Below are positions 12,202-22,388 of a stretch of 64,000 nt of DNA, piece by piece. This DNA is from Platynereis dumerilii. Its lineage: Eukaryota > Annelida > Polychaeta > Phyllodocida > Nereididae. The first letter of the stretch is position 1. Every line of letters starts with the position of its first letter. The stretch lies in NCBI GenBank assembly GCA_026936325.1, contig JAPTHN010000011.1, positions 32,956,629-33,020,628 on the forward strand, read 5' to 3'. The translations under genes and the position numbers were made by a program. Below the pieces are notes generated by a model. That model saw only the letters and a program-made list of their open reading frames with translations, searched no databases and had not been told where the DNA came from.

Positions 12202-12716
12202 CAGTCAGGGAAATTACCAGCATATGAGGACAATTGTAATTCCAGCCAAGTCCTGGCCCTGACAGGATGATTGAGTGTATGGGGTTGATCAGTTGGGTCT
12301 CAGAAGAAAGTCTGATCTCTTTGCAGCCATCCTCACCACACAGCAGCATGTCAGTGGCGGGACTTAATTCTATCCAATTTCACAAAATACTGCAAAGTCA
12401 TCAGCAGCTGATGACAATTTCCTAATTTCTCTGGAGCCTTCGGGTTCTTTTCCTCATTATGTAATGGATAGGTCTGCCAAAAATCATAGAGTTAGTTGAC
12501 ACTGTGATACAACTTTATACCAAGTTTGGAAGTGATAGTTGCAGTACTTAGTTCTTTTTAAATAGCCAGTCAAAGATGATTTTGAGCACTGCCTAAGTCA
12601 TGGCTAGGCCATGACACTGTGAGAGTGTCATGGGAGGGTGATGACAATGCTAGGGTGATTGTCATGTGAGGCTGAGGACATTGGCTGTCATGAGCTGGTG
12701 ATAATTTCCCCTACTG
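12202..12716 (+). mobile_element. MITE (CAGTCAGGG family), complete copy
   Basis: A 515-bp non-autonomous DNA transposon. The left end is CAGTCAGGGAAATTA and the right end is TAATTTCCCCTACTG, an imperfect 15-bp inverted repeat with two mismatches. The target duplication GTAAT is 5 bp (12197-12201 and 12717-12721). It contains the 19-bp near-palindrome GTCATCAGCAGCTGATGAC at 12397-12415. The open frame on the minus strand within it has no transposase motif. It is the same family, in opposite orientation, as 24004-24514. A 5-bp duplication fits hAT5-like or Transib-like groups, but I cannot choose between them. Confidence 0.9.
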
Positions 12717-12994
12717 GTAATATTGCCATATGGCTCTTCACACCTCGACACTAAGATATATCATATTGCATGTACGAGTACAGTGAGAGTGACAATTCCA
12801 GTTGGCATTTACCAACTTTTAAAAATATTATTTCCTGAAAAAAAAAGTGTCAAAGCTGATTAACTTCACAGGTGCTCCAAGTGTGACAAACTTACCAAGG
12901 ACTAAAACAAGACCTGTCTGACTTCTTCTCATCTTAAGGCAACCATTAACACAATCTACAAAACAAGAAGAAAGAAATACAAAACATAACTCAC

Positions 12995-13384
12995 AGCTTT
13001 CATCTGCTCCATCTCCTGGTCTCTCTCCTCCAGCATCACTTGCAGATGGTGTCTCTGCTGCTCCTCCTCCGCAACCGCTTGCCTCAAACGGTCATTTTCC
13101 AAGCGGTCCTCCTCCATCTGTTGAGTGGTGATGCCTTTATTCTGAAGCATCTCTAACAGTTTCTTGATACTTTCATCTCTCGCCGTTAGCGTTGATTTCT
13201 GCGTCTCTATTCGTATCTCCATTTCGTCAATAGTCCGTTTTAATATCACAATTTCCTTAGCTTGTCTCTTCGCCTCCCCATCGTTCATCGAGTTCATGTT
13301 TAAAGAAGTTACGGAAGAACTCTGGCTGCTCCCTCGTAGCAAGCGCATCTCCGTCTCCAGCAATTCTAAGCTCTGGTTCATTCT
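12995..13384 (-). CDS. ERC: Internal exon of an ERC/ELKS/CAST (Bruchpilot-type) active-zone protein
   Basis: ERC proteins are long coiled-coil scaffolds of the presynaptic active zone and of cortical exocytic sites. They bind RIM, liprin-alpha, Piccolo/Bassoon and Rab6. This exon encodes 130 residues in phase 0 at both ends. The acceptor is a pyrimidine-rich CCTCTTTGTCTTTGCAG just upstream of 13384 and the donor is GTGAGT at 12994-12989. The translation starts RMNQSLELLETEM and contains RIETQKSTLTARDESIKKLL followed by EMLQNKG, close to vertebrate ERC1 (RIETQKQTLNARDESIKKLL, as I recall that protein). It is followed by charged heptads ending EERDQEMEQMKA, and the serine-rich linker GSSQSSS separates two helices. 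Reading continues as open frame into both introns, but that sequence is not ERC-like. No neighbouring exon of the gene is seen; the gene's 5' end lies to the right. The family call is firm, and orthology to one vertebrate paralogue is not implied. Confidence 0.93.
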
Positions 13385-15590
13385 CTGCAAAGACAAAGAG
13401 GAAAAGGGTAAGATACATATATCTAAATTTACCACTTTATATAACAGATACATCATTAAGACATAATTATCAAAACCAAGAACATGTATTCCAATATTGG
13501 CAATTTGGTATAGCACTATCAGAGACACATAATTGAAACATAAAGACAAATTCTGAGACACCAGAAAGTTATAGAAGATTCATGGCTCTGTTAGCCTCTT
13601 ATATTTCATATTATGGCTTTTGAACTTCAAAGTAAAGACAATAGAAAAGATGAAGAGCAAGAGGCATACCAATTTCCATACACCAAGAAAAAGCCAAGTG
13701 AGTTTCAATTGCATTCACAATATTTTGCTTTTCCCAAAGCTAGTATTTGGTATTACCCAAAGCAGCAGAGTGCCATTACTTAAGACAAAATTGTTTTTAT
13801 TTTCCCTCGATTTTATGACACTGGCTGGTAATCATTAATACATTTATGCCAATGTTAATGGTATTATGCACTTAATTCACATTACACTCAAGTCGAGTGA
13901 GCTTCTGTTTTACGCCTCTTCATCTCTATTACATTTGAATAACACAATTCAGAAAAAAGCGTAGTCGATAAACATTTGAGTCGTAAATATATTGGAAACA
14001 AAATGACAGGTGATGAAAATATATCACCACCCACATGAATCATGATTAATTTGAATTAAAACGTAGTGTGCCTTACGATATGCTATACCACAGTAAATTA
14101 TAAGGAAGACAAATGTATTTCTAGATCGGGCAGAGATACATTACAGACAAATTGTGCATGAAGCTTGTACATTTATCTACCACCAAGTATGCCTTTACTT
14201 CAGGTTACGTTACACAAACAGACGATTCCAACAGGCGATACAGCGAGCAACATAATCTGCCAATTTCCGCAAGTGACGACAATCGATAAGGGATTTCGCT
14301 GCCTCTTGCGATTGATCAGTCATCTGAGCAGTCATCTGAGCAGTTGTGAGCAGTGCAGAGCAGGCTTTTTATGAGGGGCAGTGCTAAGCATACCATCAAC
14401 ATTGATCAATTGCAATCACGAGCACTGATCCTGCACTGGCCTGCAGCAGCCCTATAGCAGACCTGCATCAGCCCTTTTTCCTCTAAGTATTGCATTGATT
14501 GGCAGGCAATTAGCAGCTGCAACCTGGTGTGATCAGAACATTGGGGACAGCATCAGAGTTAAGCCACAGGTCCCAGTAATCCTGCACAAACTGCCCTAAC
14601 TGGCGCCCTGGGATTAGAGGAGTGAGCTGGGATCAACCCTGTGTCCCATTTGCCTAATATTATGGGCATTGCTGGCAGCCTGGCAAAACACAGGCTCCAA
14701 GTGTGCTCATCAGACAACCATAGGCAAAATCATTTGAAAATACGGCTTGTGAGAGGCTCTGTAAGCTCACTAAATCTGCACCACATCAGCCAAGGCCATA
14801 ATGTTTGACAAATTAGATTTCAAAAATGAAAGATTAACACCAAATGAAAGACAACAGCGGACAGATTTCGCTCTTCGCAAGTCTCTCGGGACGTGATATT
14901 TTGTCTCTCGCAGCTTTTGCTTAATCTGAGGCAGTCATGAAATCTGAACCCAGAACAACAGCATGACAAATGACTGCTAAACATGATCTCCTTGCACCAA
15001 TAGGCCGATTTATGAGCACGGGTCGACTTGAGCTTACCATAAAAGACAATCTCGGGGGAATCGGCTCTCTTGGTCAGCAGCGTTATTCTGTTGCTCACTC
15101 TGTTGGTCATTCAGACTTATTCTATGGTCATTCTATTGCCTTCCCTCAGGTCATTCAGCGGACAATTCTGATGGACCATGATTCTGTCGGTCATTCGGTC
15201 GGTCATCCCATTGCCAGCATCATCACGATCATGCAGCGTGAGCATCCGAAATAACTCACATATTGCAAGATCTCCCTCACTCCTCCCATATGGGACCCAG
15301 CAGCAGGGCCACTACTCTTGATCTTGGCCTGGCATGATCCACAGCTGATTGCTGCTAGCCTTGCTCTTGCTGTATGCCTGCCAGTGCCTGGGGCTGCTTC
15401 AGCAATGTCCAAGTCCCTTTCCACTGCAGACAACCTCCAGCCAAGCACCACTGGCACCAACAGAGCATCAAGGGAGCCAAAGCCAAATTGTGTCCATCCT
15501 TTGGATCAACAAGTTACTCTTTCACCAGCTCACTTAGCAATGCCCGATGTCCTTCGGGAATACAATTCAACCGTGCTGCTGCATAATGCC
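13385..15590. other. Presumed ERC intron, no exon recognised
   Basis: Sequence upstream of the ERC exon on its strand. I searched by eye for the preceding ERC block (helices ending in QDELR-type sequence) and did not find it. Small repeats occur at 14320-14350 (GTCATCTGAGCA twice) and at 15078-15222 (GGTCATTC words). The open frames here show no domain. Confidence 0.5.
15078..15222 (+). repeat. Degenerate minisatellite built on GGTCATTC
   Basis: The word GGTCATTC, often preceded by CTGT or CTAT, recurs about five or six times with irregular spacing. Neighbouring DNA lacks it. It is probably a decayed minisatellite. Confidence 0.5.
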
Positions 15591-16450
15591 TAGATCACAC
15601 GGAGACGTAACAGAGCGTTCTTGTCGCGTCGCTTCTTGCTTTTCCAGGAAAGAGGGAGGTTTTTACACTACATTCAACAACTCGGCGACGATATTTTCGT
15701 CTACGGCGCTTCTTAAACTTCCTCGCCAAAAGTTCCTAGAAGTCACGTGACTTTATGGTGAGGCAAGAACTTGCTTCACGAAAGATTCAACCTGTTGAAT
15801 CTTTACGAAGCAAGAAGCCACGATGCAAAAGACCTGAAAGACCCCCAAAATGATTGGGCGAAGTTAGAGACAGCTTGGGCGAAGTTAGAGGCAGGTTGGG
15901 CGAATTTAGAGACAGCTTGGGCGAGGCTACTTATCATTGAGTCAATGGAACTTCGGCGAAAAAAGAGAACAACTCGCCGACACAAACAGGCTGTTGAAAC
16001 GCCGAAACAGCTACTTGCTTGGCCGTAACAGGTATTTGCTTGGGCGTAATTGAAGATTAGGACGAAGTAAGAGGATGCTAGGGCGAAGCAAGAGCATGCT
16101 AGGGCGAAGAAAGAGACTCCTTGGGCGAATCTAGTTTAACATTGAAGCAATGGAACTGCGTCGAGGCTCCTGACAACTCGCCGACACAAGTCTCTTCTTG
16201 CCTCGTCCGTAATTACGAGCGATTCGGCGTAAAAAACGAGTGCCTCGTCGTCCTAGGACCCATCCACGACGATTTATAATCTTTAATTGATTATATAATT
16301 GTCCAAAAATGGCTTGAAACGCCGAAAGTTGGCGAAACTTGAGTTCCTGGCACCTCTACAACTTCGCCGTCACTTAACCACTCTCGTGAGACACTGGCAT
16401 AAGTCACAGAAGCAATTTCTTCGATGTAGCGAGAGAGACTCAAGAGAGCA
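15590..16450. repeat. CpG-richer repetitive island, possible DNA-transposon remnant
   Basis: Base composition changes sharply here, with many CG dinucleotides against a CG-poor background. It contains a 21-bp minisatellite at about 15853-15935 (translating as WAKLETA-like heptads) and a larger internal duplication: CAATGGAACT followed by ACAACTCGCCGACACAA at about 15943-15986 and again at about 16147-16187. The left edge reads CCTAGATCACACGGAGACG and the right edge near 16250 reads CGTCGTCCTAGGAC, a weak inverted match. No transposase frame is seen. It could instead be a recently inserted foreign segment; the family is unknown. Confidence 0.5.
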
Positions 16451-17138
16451 CATTGCTACAACACACTTACACATTTGTTATACAGCTTCAGTCAGCTCCT
16501 TTGACTGTATATTGTATCGTCTAGTACCAGTTAGTAGAATATGCAAGTTCCAAAGAGGAGTCCGGAAGGCCGGCACATACCCCCGGGCAAACATACATGA
16601 AGCGTGTTGCCATGGTCCATACCATCATGGCTTGCATTCTTATTGGAGACTCTTTCACCGTCTTTCTCTACACAAGACCTTCTGAACCAACATTTCACAA
16701 TGGTAAACTTATTAAGAAGCCAGTTGAAGCAGGAAGTTCAACGGACAATTGCAATCATCTCAGCATCTCAGCATTTCTGAATTCATCATGTTCATTGAAG
16801 TTTCCAGAAAACTTGCCCATTCCATAAGCATGATATTGGGAACACTATACCCTGGAACTGAATGACTGTACAACATATCTCTTCTTCTACAAAGCAACCA
16901 AGCTACACTCTATAGTCAGACATTGGGACTTCATGCCAGAACCAGATGGTGGCTATTGACATTGAAACATCAGGTCCAGCAAGGTCCAGCCTGAGCCATG
17001 GCTGCCAAGGTCTGGCTAGGTGTCAGGGCAATATGTCAGGCAATTGAGAGGCAGTCAGGAAGCAATACATCTCCATAATAGGAGTGGAGGCGCTAAAAGC
17101 CAAATTAGAGCAACCTGTTGCCTTCTTGCCTTACTTAT
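16451..17138. other. Non-coding stretch, nothing recognised
   Basis: The open frame at about 16299-16685 runs in from the repetitive island and has no domain. Nothing else stands out apart from short CAGG/TCAGG words near 16970-17060. Confidence 0.4.
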
Positions 17139-17560
17139 GGGGTTTACTGACACAACACATGAAGTAGCCCAAAGAAGCCTTTGCAGTTGAAGAGGAGATT
17201 TTTATACAAAACCTTAAAAGACCAGAAACCAACCTCCAAGCAAAAAAACTCTGGTGTTGCAAAAACAGCAGAGTTTTATTTACGGGGTTTACTGACACAA
17301 CACATGAAGTAGCCAAAAGAAGCCTTTGCAGTTGAAGAGGAGATTTTTATACAAAACCTTAAAAGACCAGAAACCAACCTCCAAGCAAAAAAACTCTGGT
17401 GTTGCAAAAACAGCAGAGTTTTATTTACGGGGTTTACTGACACAACACATGAAGTAGCCCAAAGAAGCCTTTGCAGTCGAAGAGTAGATTTTTACCTTAA
17501 AAGAAACCAAACATGCAAGCTATAAAAAGTCCGATGTTTTTTCGCAACATATATAGTGCC
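17139..17560 (+). repeat. 145-bp tandem triplication
   Basis: Three direct copies start at about 17139, 17284 and 17429, each opening GGGGTTTACTGACACAACAC. The first two are almost identical (a visible difference is GTAGCCCAAAG against GTAGCCAAAAG), so that duplication is recent. The third is diverged and loses similarity after about 17520. The short minus-strand open frame across it is a by-product of the repeat. Confidence 0.9.
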
Positions 17561-19212
17561 CGATGCCAAAATGTTACTGGAGGAGATTTTCTAGGAATGC
17601 CTATCTGATTTGGTCGCAACTTGTGAAATGACAGAATATGAATGATGGCGGCAAATGTCAGGCGCCATATTGGACCTCATCTAGCGAGATTAGCGGAGCT
17701 GTCGCAAGGGAAGCGCCGGGCCAATGAGAGGACTGAAGTGCGAATCTCATAAATACATCATTACGCGATAATATGCCAAGAATTAATACTCGGGCTTTAG
17801 ACCGATTGACAGAAATATGTTACAGGTTGCTGTTGCTTATCAGATAAACCACAAAGATGCCATACACAAGATTGGGAGAATCAACGAAAGCTATTCTGAA
17901 GGTGACATTGCACCAAAATGACTTAAGATTTATCGATATTTATTTATATGGGGTGTTTAAAGTGAGTTTTTCCAACTTTTGACAAAAAACACCATGTCTT
18001 CAATCGATTTGGTGATATCTACTGGATGACAATCTTTCGTAGAGTAAACTAGGTTTGGAAGGAGGACAAACGAATGTTACAAAACACTACGAAGACAGTT
18101 CGACAGCATTCCATTTCACCAAAAATACCTAAATATAAACGATGCAGTTTTGACAGGACTTCAGAGTCCCTGACAAATCTACTACGATGTAAAGCCATTC
18201 CTCCCTATGTTCACTCTCTTGGCGTTACTGTTAATGTTGAAACATGATTGTATCACAACTTGTGTGCGGCGCTTTAGCATCTAAATGCAACCACGAAAGG
18301 AGACCAAAGCGCCATTCAACATGCTCAATGAGGAGATCACTAAAAGAGGGGACTACAAAAGAGAATGAGGAGGGAAGGCAACAAGTTGGGAATAGAGCCA
18401 TTAGAGATGAAAGCTGAACAAGCCGAAGGAAGCCGGTGGAGGGCCATGTTTATGGATGACATTGATCAGGACCTACAACAAACAGCTTTGGCTCAAGATA
18501 AAAACATCCAACACACTACATCCTGCAACTGCTACACTGCTGCATCCGCAAGGAAAACAACCACAGTAAAAAGCAGTGTTCAGAAGTTCAGCTATAGATA
18601 GGTCACAGACCATCATGGACTTATAAATAGATCATAGACCATCATAGACTTACAAATTAGCACATTTAAATCACCTTGATATTGCCAATGCAGCCATATT
18701 TGTGACTCATGCTGGACCATCAGAAATATTGTTGATGTCTGCACATAAACTTGTCATTGTATTTTCTGCAGCAGGACTGCGATTATTTTATGGCATGGGA
18801 TCAGAAAATGCAACAATACTGCAACTTTAATGTCAATATGCAGTATATATAGTTTTTGTAGGTTATTGCATTTCAGACCAATAGCCTCCATAATAAAACT
18901 CGAAGTAACATAATATAAGTAAATCAAGCAGTGGGCAGGACTATTGTTTTATGAAACATGACTATCCAGACAATTCTATATCAATTTTCTTTCGGCTTCA
19001 CAAGTTTTTCCTATTTCTTTTTCTCAATAAAGAATCTTACAACAGTTGCGATGAACTTCTGCGATGACTGTCAAACAGCCACAAGAACAGCTATGCCTGA
19101 CAAATCCATATATTCATAGAAGGATACTCTACAAATTACGTTTATGCGACATGCCAACCGAGCATCAGTAAGATCACAGGAGTGGGAGATCACACAATAT
19201 TTCTGATGGTTC
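17561..19212. other. Non-coding stretch with a CpG-rich patch
   Basis: It holds the CpG-rich patch at 17640-17770 (listed separately) and a short tandem pair at about 18600-18656 (AGACCATCATGGACTTA / AGACCATCATAGACTTA). An ATG-started frame at 18365-18601 (78 codons) has no recognisable domain or promoter context and is not called as a gene. Confidence 0.45.
17642..17752 (+). other. Short ORF in a CpG-rich patch, possible promoter or 5' exon
   Basis: A 36-codon frame starting at tandem ATG codons (ATGATGGCGGC) and reading MMAANVRRHIGPHLARLAEL, followed by a basic tail and a stop at 17750-17752. The start lies in a YY1-like context (GATGGCGGC). The patch also has a CCAAT box (GGCCAATGAG, about 17719-17728), an E2F-like GGCGCC and a TATA-like CATAAATACA, all in DNA otherwise poor in CG. 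The arginine-rich amphipathic start could act as an organelle-targeting peptide, but this is speculation. It could equally be a bidirectional promoter fragment or a repeat remnant. Confidence 0.3.
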
Positions 19213-20946
19213 AACATGGTTTTTGAGAGAATAATGCATAATCAACTCTATCAATATTTTTCTGAACATACACTCTTTTTTGATAGTCAATATGGATTTA
19301 GACAAAAGCATTCTACAGAATTTGCTGCTATAGAATTAATAGACAGAATAATCACACAAATGGACAATAACTATCTTCCAATCAATATTTTCTTAGACTT
19401 ATCAAAAGCTTTTGACACACTGGACCACAGCATCTTGCTTCACAAACTTGACTATTATGGAATTAAAGGTAAATCTTTAGAACTTTTGAAAAGCTACTTG
19501 ACAAACAGATTTCAATATGTTGACTTTCAAGATACCAGTTCCAATTATTTAGAATTGAAATGTGGCGTTCCTCAGGGGTCTATCCTTGGCCCCCTACTTT
19601 TCATAATATATGTAAATGATTTAAATTCCGCTACTACTCATATACACCCTTTGATTTATGCTGATGATACCACTCTATGCACCAATCTTACATTTTTTCA
19701 AAACAATCAAAACTATGAAACAGTCCTCAATAAAGAGCTGGAGTCGGTCAGTGTATGGTTAAAACTTAATAAATTATCATTGAATATAAGCAAAACTCGT
19801 GCTATGCAATTTCATAACCCTCAAAGATATGTAGTTCACCCAAATTTGTATATTGAAGGACATGAAATAGAATTTGTGTCAGAATTTAATTTTCTAGGTA
19901 TTGTAATTGACCACCATCTAAAATGGAACAGTCATATAGACATGGTATCAAAGAAAATCTCTAAAACCATAGGTATTTTGAATAGACTCAAAAACTTTTT
20001 ACCTTCAGCAGCGCTACTTAACATTTATAACTCTTTAGTACTTTCACATCTCTCTTATGGGTTACTTATTTGGGGTTGGAAAAGCCATAAATTATTTAAA
20101 TTACAAAAAAAGGCCATCCGTATTATTACAAATAGTAACTTCAGGTCCCACACTAGTGGTTTATTTAAACAGTTGGGTACTCTAAAAATTATGGACTTAT
20201 GTGCACTGCAGGACTTCAAACTTTGTTACAAATATGAAAATAACTTAGTCCCAGTATATTTAAAAAATATCATCAATGGTGAAACGTCTCACCATCATTT
20301 CACCCGACAGAGCACAAGTGTGAGGTTCCGCCTGCCTGCTGTGAGACATGATTTCGCAAGGAATGGTATAACTTATCGTCTTCCTAATATATTTAATTGT
20401 ATGGATTCAACTATTAAAGACAAAATATATACACATAGCATTCAAGGTTTCAAATTCTATGTTAAAGAAAAGTTTCTACAAAGTTACACTACTGAATGTC
20501 TTATTCCAAATTGTTATATTTGCAGTCGATAATTAAGTTATTTAGGTTAAATTCCAGGTCACTGCTTCCATCACGACCAGGTTCATCGTCAATTTTCCGT
20601 GCCCCTTGTGACAAAAATGTTTATTTTGTAGTTTCTAACCATTACTATTTTATTTATCTCATCATCTCATTATCTTTACAAATATTAATTATTATCTTAA
20701 ATTATAAATGTAATTAGCTGAAGCGCTTCATTTTGGTTAAATATTTTGATATGCATATATATTATAATTATTCGTATTTCGTTATATTCTTATTCTTTCT
20801 ATGGTGGCCTCTCGACAGCGGTAACTTGCTTATCTTGGAGAGGTCATCCATGCCTTGTATTATTTATTTTAAAAATTGTTTGAAACATTTAACATTTTGT
20901 ATTACCTACGGCAAAATAAACCTGTCTGAGTCTGAGTCTGAGTCTG
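19213..20946 (+). mobile_element. 5'-truncated non-LTR retrotransposon (CR1/L2-like group)
   Basis: A LINE copy beginning inside the reverse transcriptase domain and ending in a simple-repeat tail: three TCTGAG units at 20925-20942 plus a partial one. AATAAA lies at 20915-20920, just before the tail. Microsatellite-like 3' ends instead of poly(A) are characteristic of the CR1/L2/Daphne/Crack group, which fits the protein. The endonuclease and the first reverse transcriptase block are absent, as expected from incomplete reverse transcription. The 3' UTR is about 390 bp. No convincing target duplication is visible. The open frame shows that the insertion is young. Confidence 0.93.
19216..20532 (+). 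CDS. LINE reverse transcriptase, 5'-truncated ORF2 (438 aa)
   Basis: An uninterrupted 438-codon frame. Visible reverse transcriptase blocks: GFRQKHST at residues 27-34, FLDLSKAFD at 59-67 (first catalytic aspartate), GVPQGSILGP at 117-126, and the catalytic YADD at 148-151. These are followed by LNKLSLNISKT-type and FLGIVID-type motifs of the palm and thumb, and by the C-terminal region typical of CR1/L2-group ORF2. The normal protein is roughly 900-1000 residues with an N-terminal APE endonuclease, which is missing. The ATG is an internal methionine at the truncation edge (the usual sequence there is KVFERI), so it is not a genuine start. In an intact element the product copies LINE RNA onto nicked chromosomal DNA. 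This copy cannot mobilise itself. Confidence 0.93.
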   Translation: MVFERIMHNQLYQYFSEHTLFFDSQYGFRQKHSTEFAAIELIDRIITQMDNNYLPINIFLDLSKAFDTLDHSILLHKLDYYGIKGKSLELLKSYLTNRFQYVDFQDTSSNYLELKCGVPQGSILGPLLFIIYVNDLNSATTHIHPLIYADDTTLCTNLTFFQNNQNYETVLNKELESVSVWLKLNKLSLNISKTRAMQFHNPQRYVVHPNLYIEGHEIEFVSEFNFLGIVIDHHLKWNSHIDMVSKKISKTIGILNRLKNFLPSAALLNIYNSLVLSHLSYGLLIWGWKSHKLFKLQKKAIRIITNSNFRSHTSGLFKQLGTLKIMDLCALQDFKLCYKYENNLVPVYLKNIINGETSHHHFTRQSTSVRFRLPAVRHDFARNGITYRLPNIFNCMDSTIKDKIYTHSIQGFKFYVKEKFLQSYTTECLIPNCYICSR

Positions 20947-22185
20947 GTCACAAATATGGCAGCATTGGCAGCATTGGCAATGTCATGAGCAGCAGCATTG
21001 ACTCCTTGGACTGATACATTTTGCATATATATGTGCAATATACAATATGTATTTGCTTAGCAATATTAATCTACACTGTCCACGTAGTCTACAGTCAAGG
21101 ATAGAGCAAATATTGCAGAAACTGTATATTGTTTCCACGCAGAAGTGACAAAAACAAATTCATTGTTTATATTAAAATTATAATGTTCACTATAAAATCA
21201 TATTCACATCAATCAACAACGATTGCAGGCAGGAATTTTGAATTTAACTTTTAATTCAAGACAATATTTCTATCATTTTTTCTCAGACATCATATTAGTT
21301 TATCAATTTTTTTTCCTTTCCTTTTTTCTCTGCAACATCTTCATGCTCATATTTCCAATCAATACACTAAATCTACAAATGAGCTTTTAATCAATGGAAC
21401 CTGCTCTTCATAATTCTCTTTATCATTCTCTACAGCAGATTTATCTAATGAAAAGAAAAAAATCTTTACAAGAGGAAGATTAAATCACCAATTTGAGGAG
21501 AAAAACATTGGTTTCTTTTTGCCATTTTTCATATAAGTTGTCCCAGCCTAATACCAGGGATATGAAGTGGGTTTTTGCTACTAACAAGACAAAGCTGCAA
21601 GAAATGTCAAGCCCTCCTGGCAGATATAATAAATCTGGCAATGTCAACACAATAACTCTGATAAGTCCAAGTGGCTGATTAATATTTCCAGTGATTTCTG
21701 ACATGAGCTCTTTTGCTCCCAGCCATAAATCACACACAGAAGCAAGCAGTTGGCAATAAATCCTTGGGAGGTAATTGTTGTTTCTGCTCAGTGCTCATAT
21801 ACTGTAATGAAACTATACAAGTGGTAGAAAAACATATCATTTCGTCTTGTATATCTGAAGTGCTGCACATAATCATTTCATCATATATATGTGTGTTCTG
21901 TGTATCATATATATTCCTTTTTTTTTTCGGCGAAAATGATGAATGTTGATAATAGATGTCTGAAATTGTTTAGATGTCATAAATATCTTATTTACATGTT
22001 TGCACATTCTCTCCATTCAACATTTAGATTTTCAGAATCAAAGAGTGTCTCATTCTTCTACACATGAAAAATTGAAAATCTGATTCCAATTCTGGCAAAG
22101 TTCTGGCAGACGTCATGACAAGATGACTTGACTTATGTTGTGCTGGCATACCCCAGATCAGCCAGGTAGCTAAACCATCATCTTT
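20947..22185. other. Non-coding stretch, nothing recognised
   Basis: Only a short GCAGCATTGGCAGCATTGGC duplication directly after the LINE tail stands out. The open frames near 21480-21950 have no recognisable domain. Confidence 0.5.
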
Positions 22186-22388
22186 GTGGAGGGAGCTGCA
22201 AATTCATTTTTGGTGACCGCCATATGATGAGATGAGAAGACTGGGAGTCTGGCACATGTCCTATTGAGTCAGGGATGTCCAGGGTCTTTCAGTTGCCTCT
22301 GTCATGCCTCACCATGGAATACTGTATAACCCGCCTCCATTTAATGTCCAAAGGGCTCGGGCTGAAGTGAGTTCCCGGAGTGAGATGA
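22186..22388 (-). mobile_element. SINE family C, copy 2 (head lost)
   Basis: The reverse complement matches the body of the SINE at 33390-33780 in order: GGGAACTCACTTCAG, GACATTAAA(C/T)GGAGGCGGGTT, AGACCCTGG, GTGCCAGACTC-type, CAGTCTTCTCATC and GGTCACCAAAA. The tRNA-like head with A and B boxes is missing, so this is a 5'-truncated or eroded copy. Confidence 0.8.

Noticed and set aside
12956-13561. Full 201-codon open frame around the ERC exon taken as the coding unit.
   Set aside because: Only 12995-13384 is ERC-like and bounded by good splice sites. The flanking residues are hydrophobic intron translation.
18365-18601. ATG-started 78-codon frame rich in charged residues.
   Set aside because: No domain, no homologue recognised, no upstream promoter context and no poly(A) signal nearby. 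It is compatible with chance in AT-moderate DNA.
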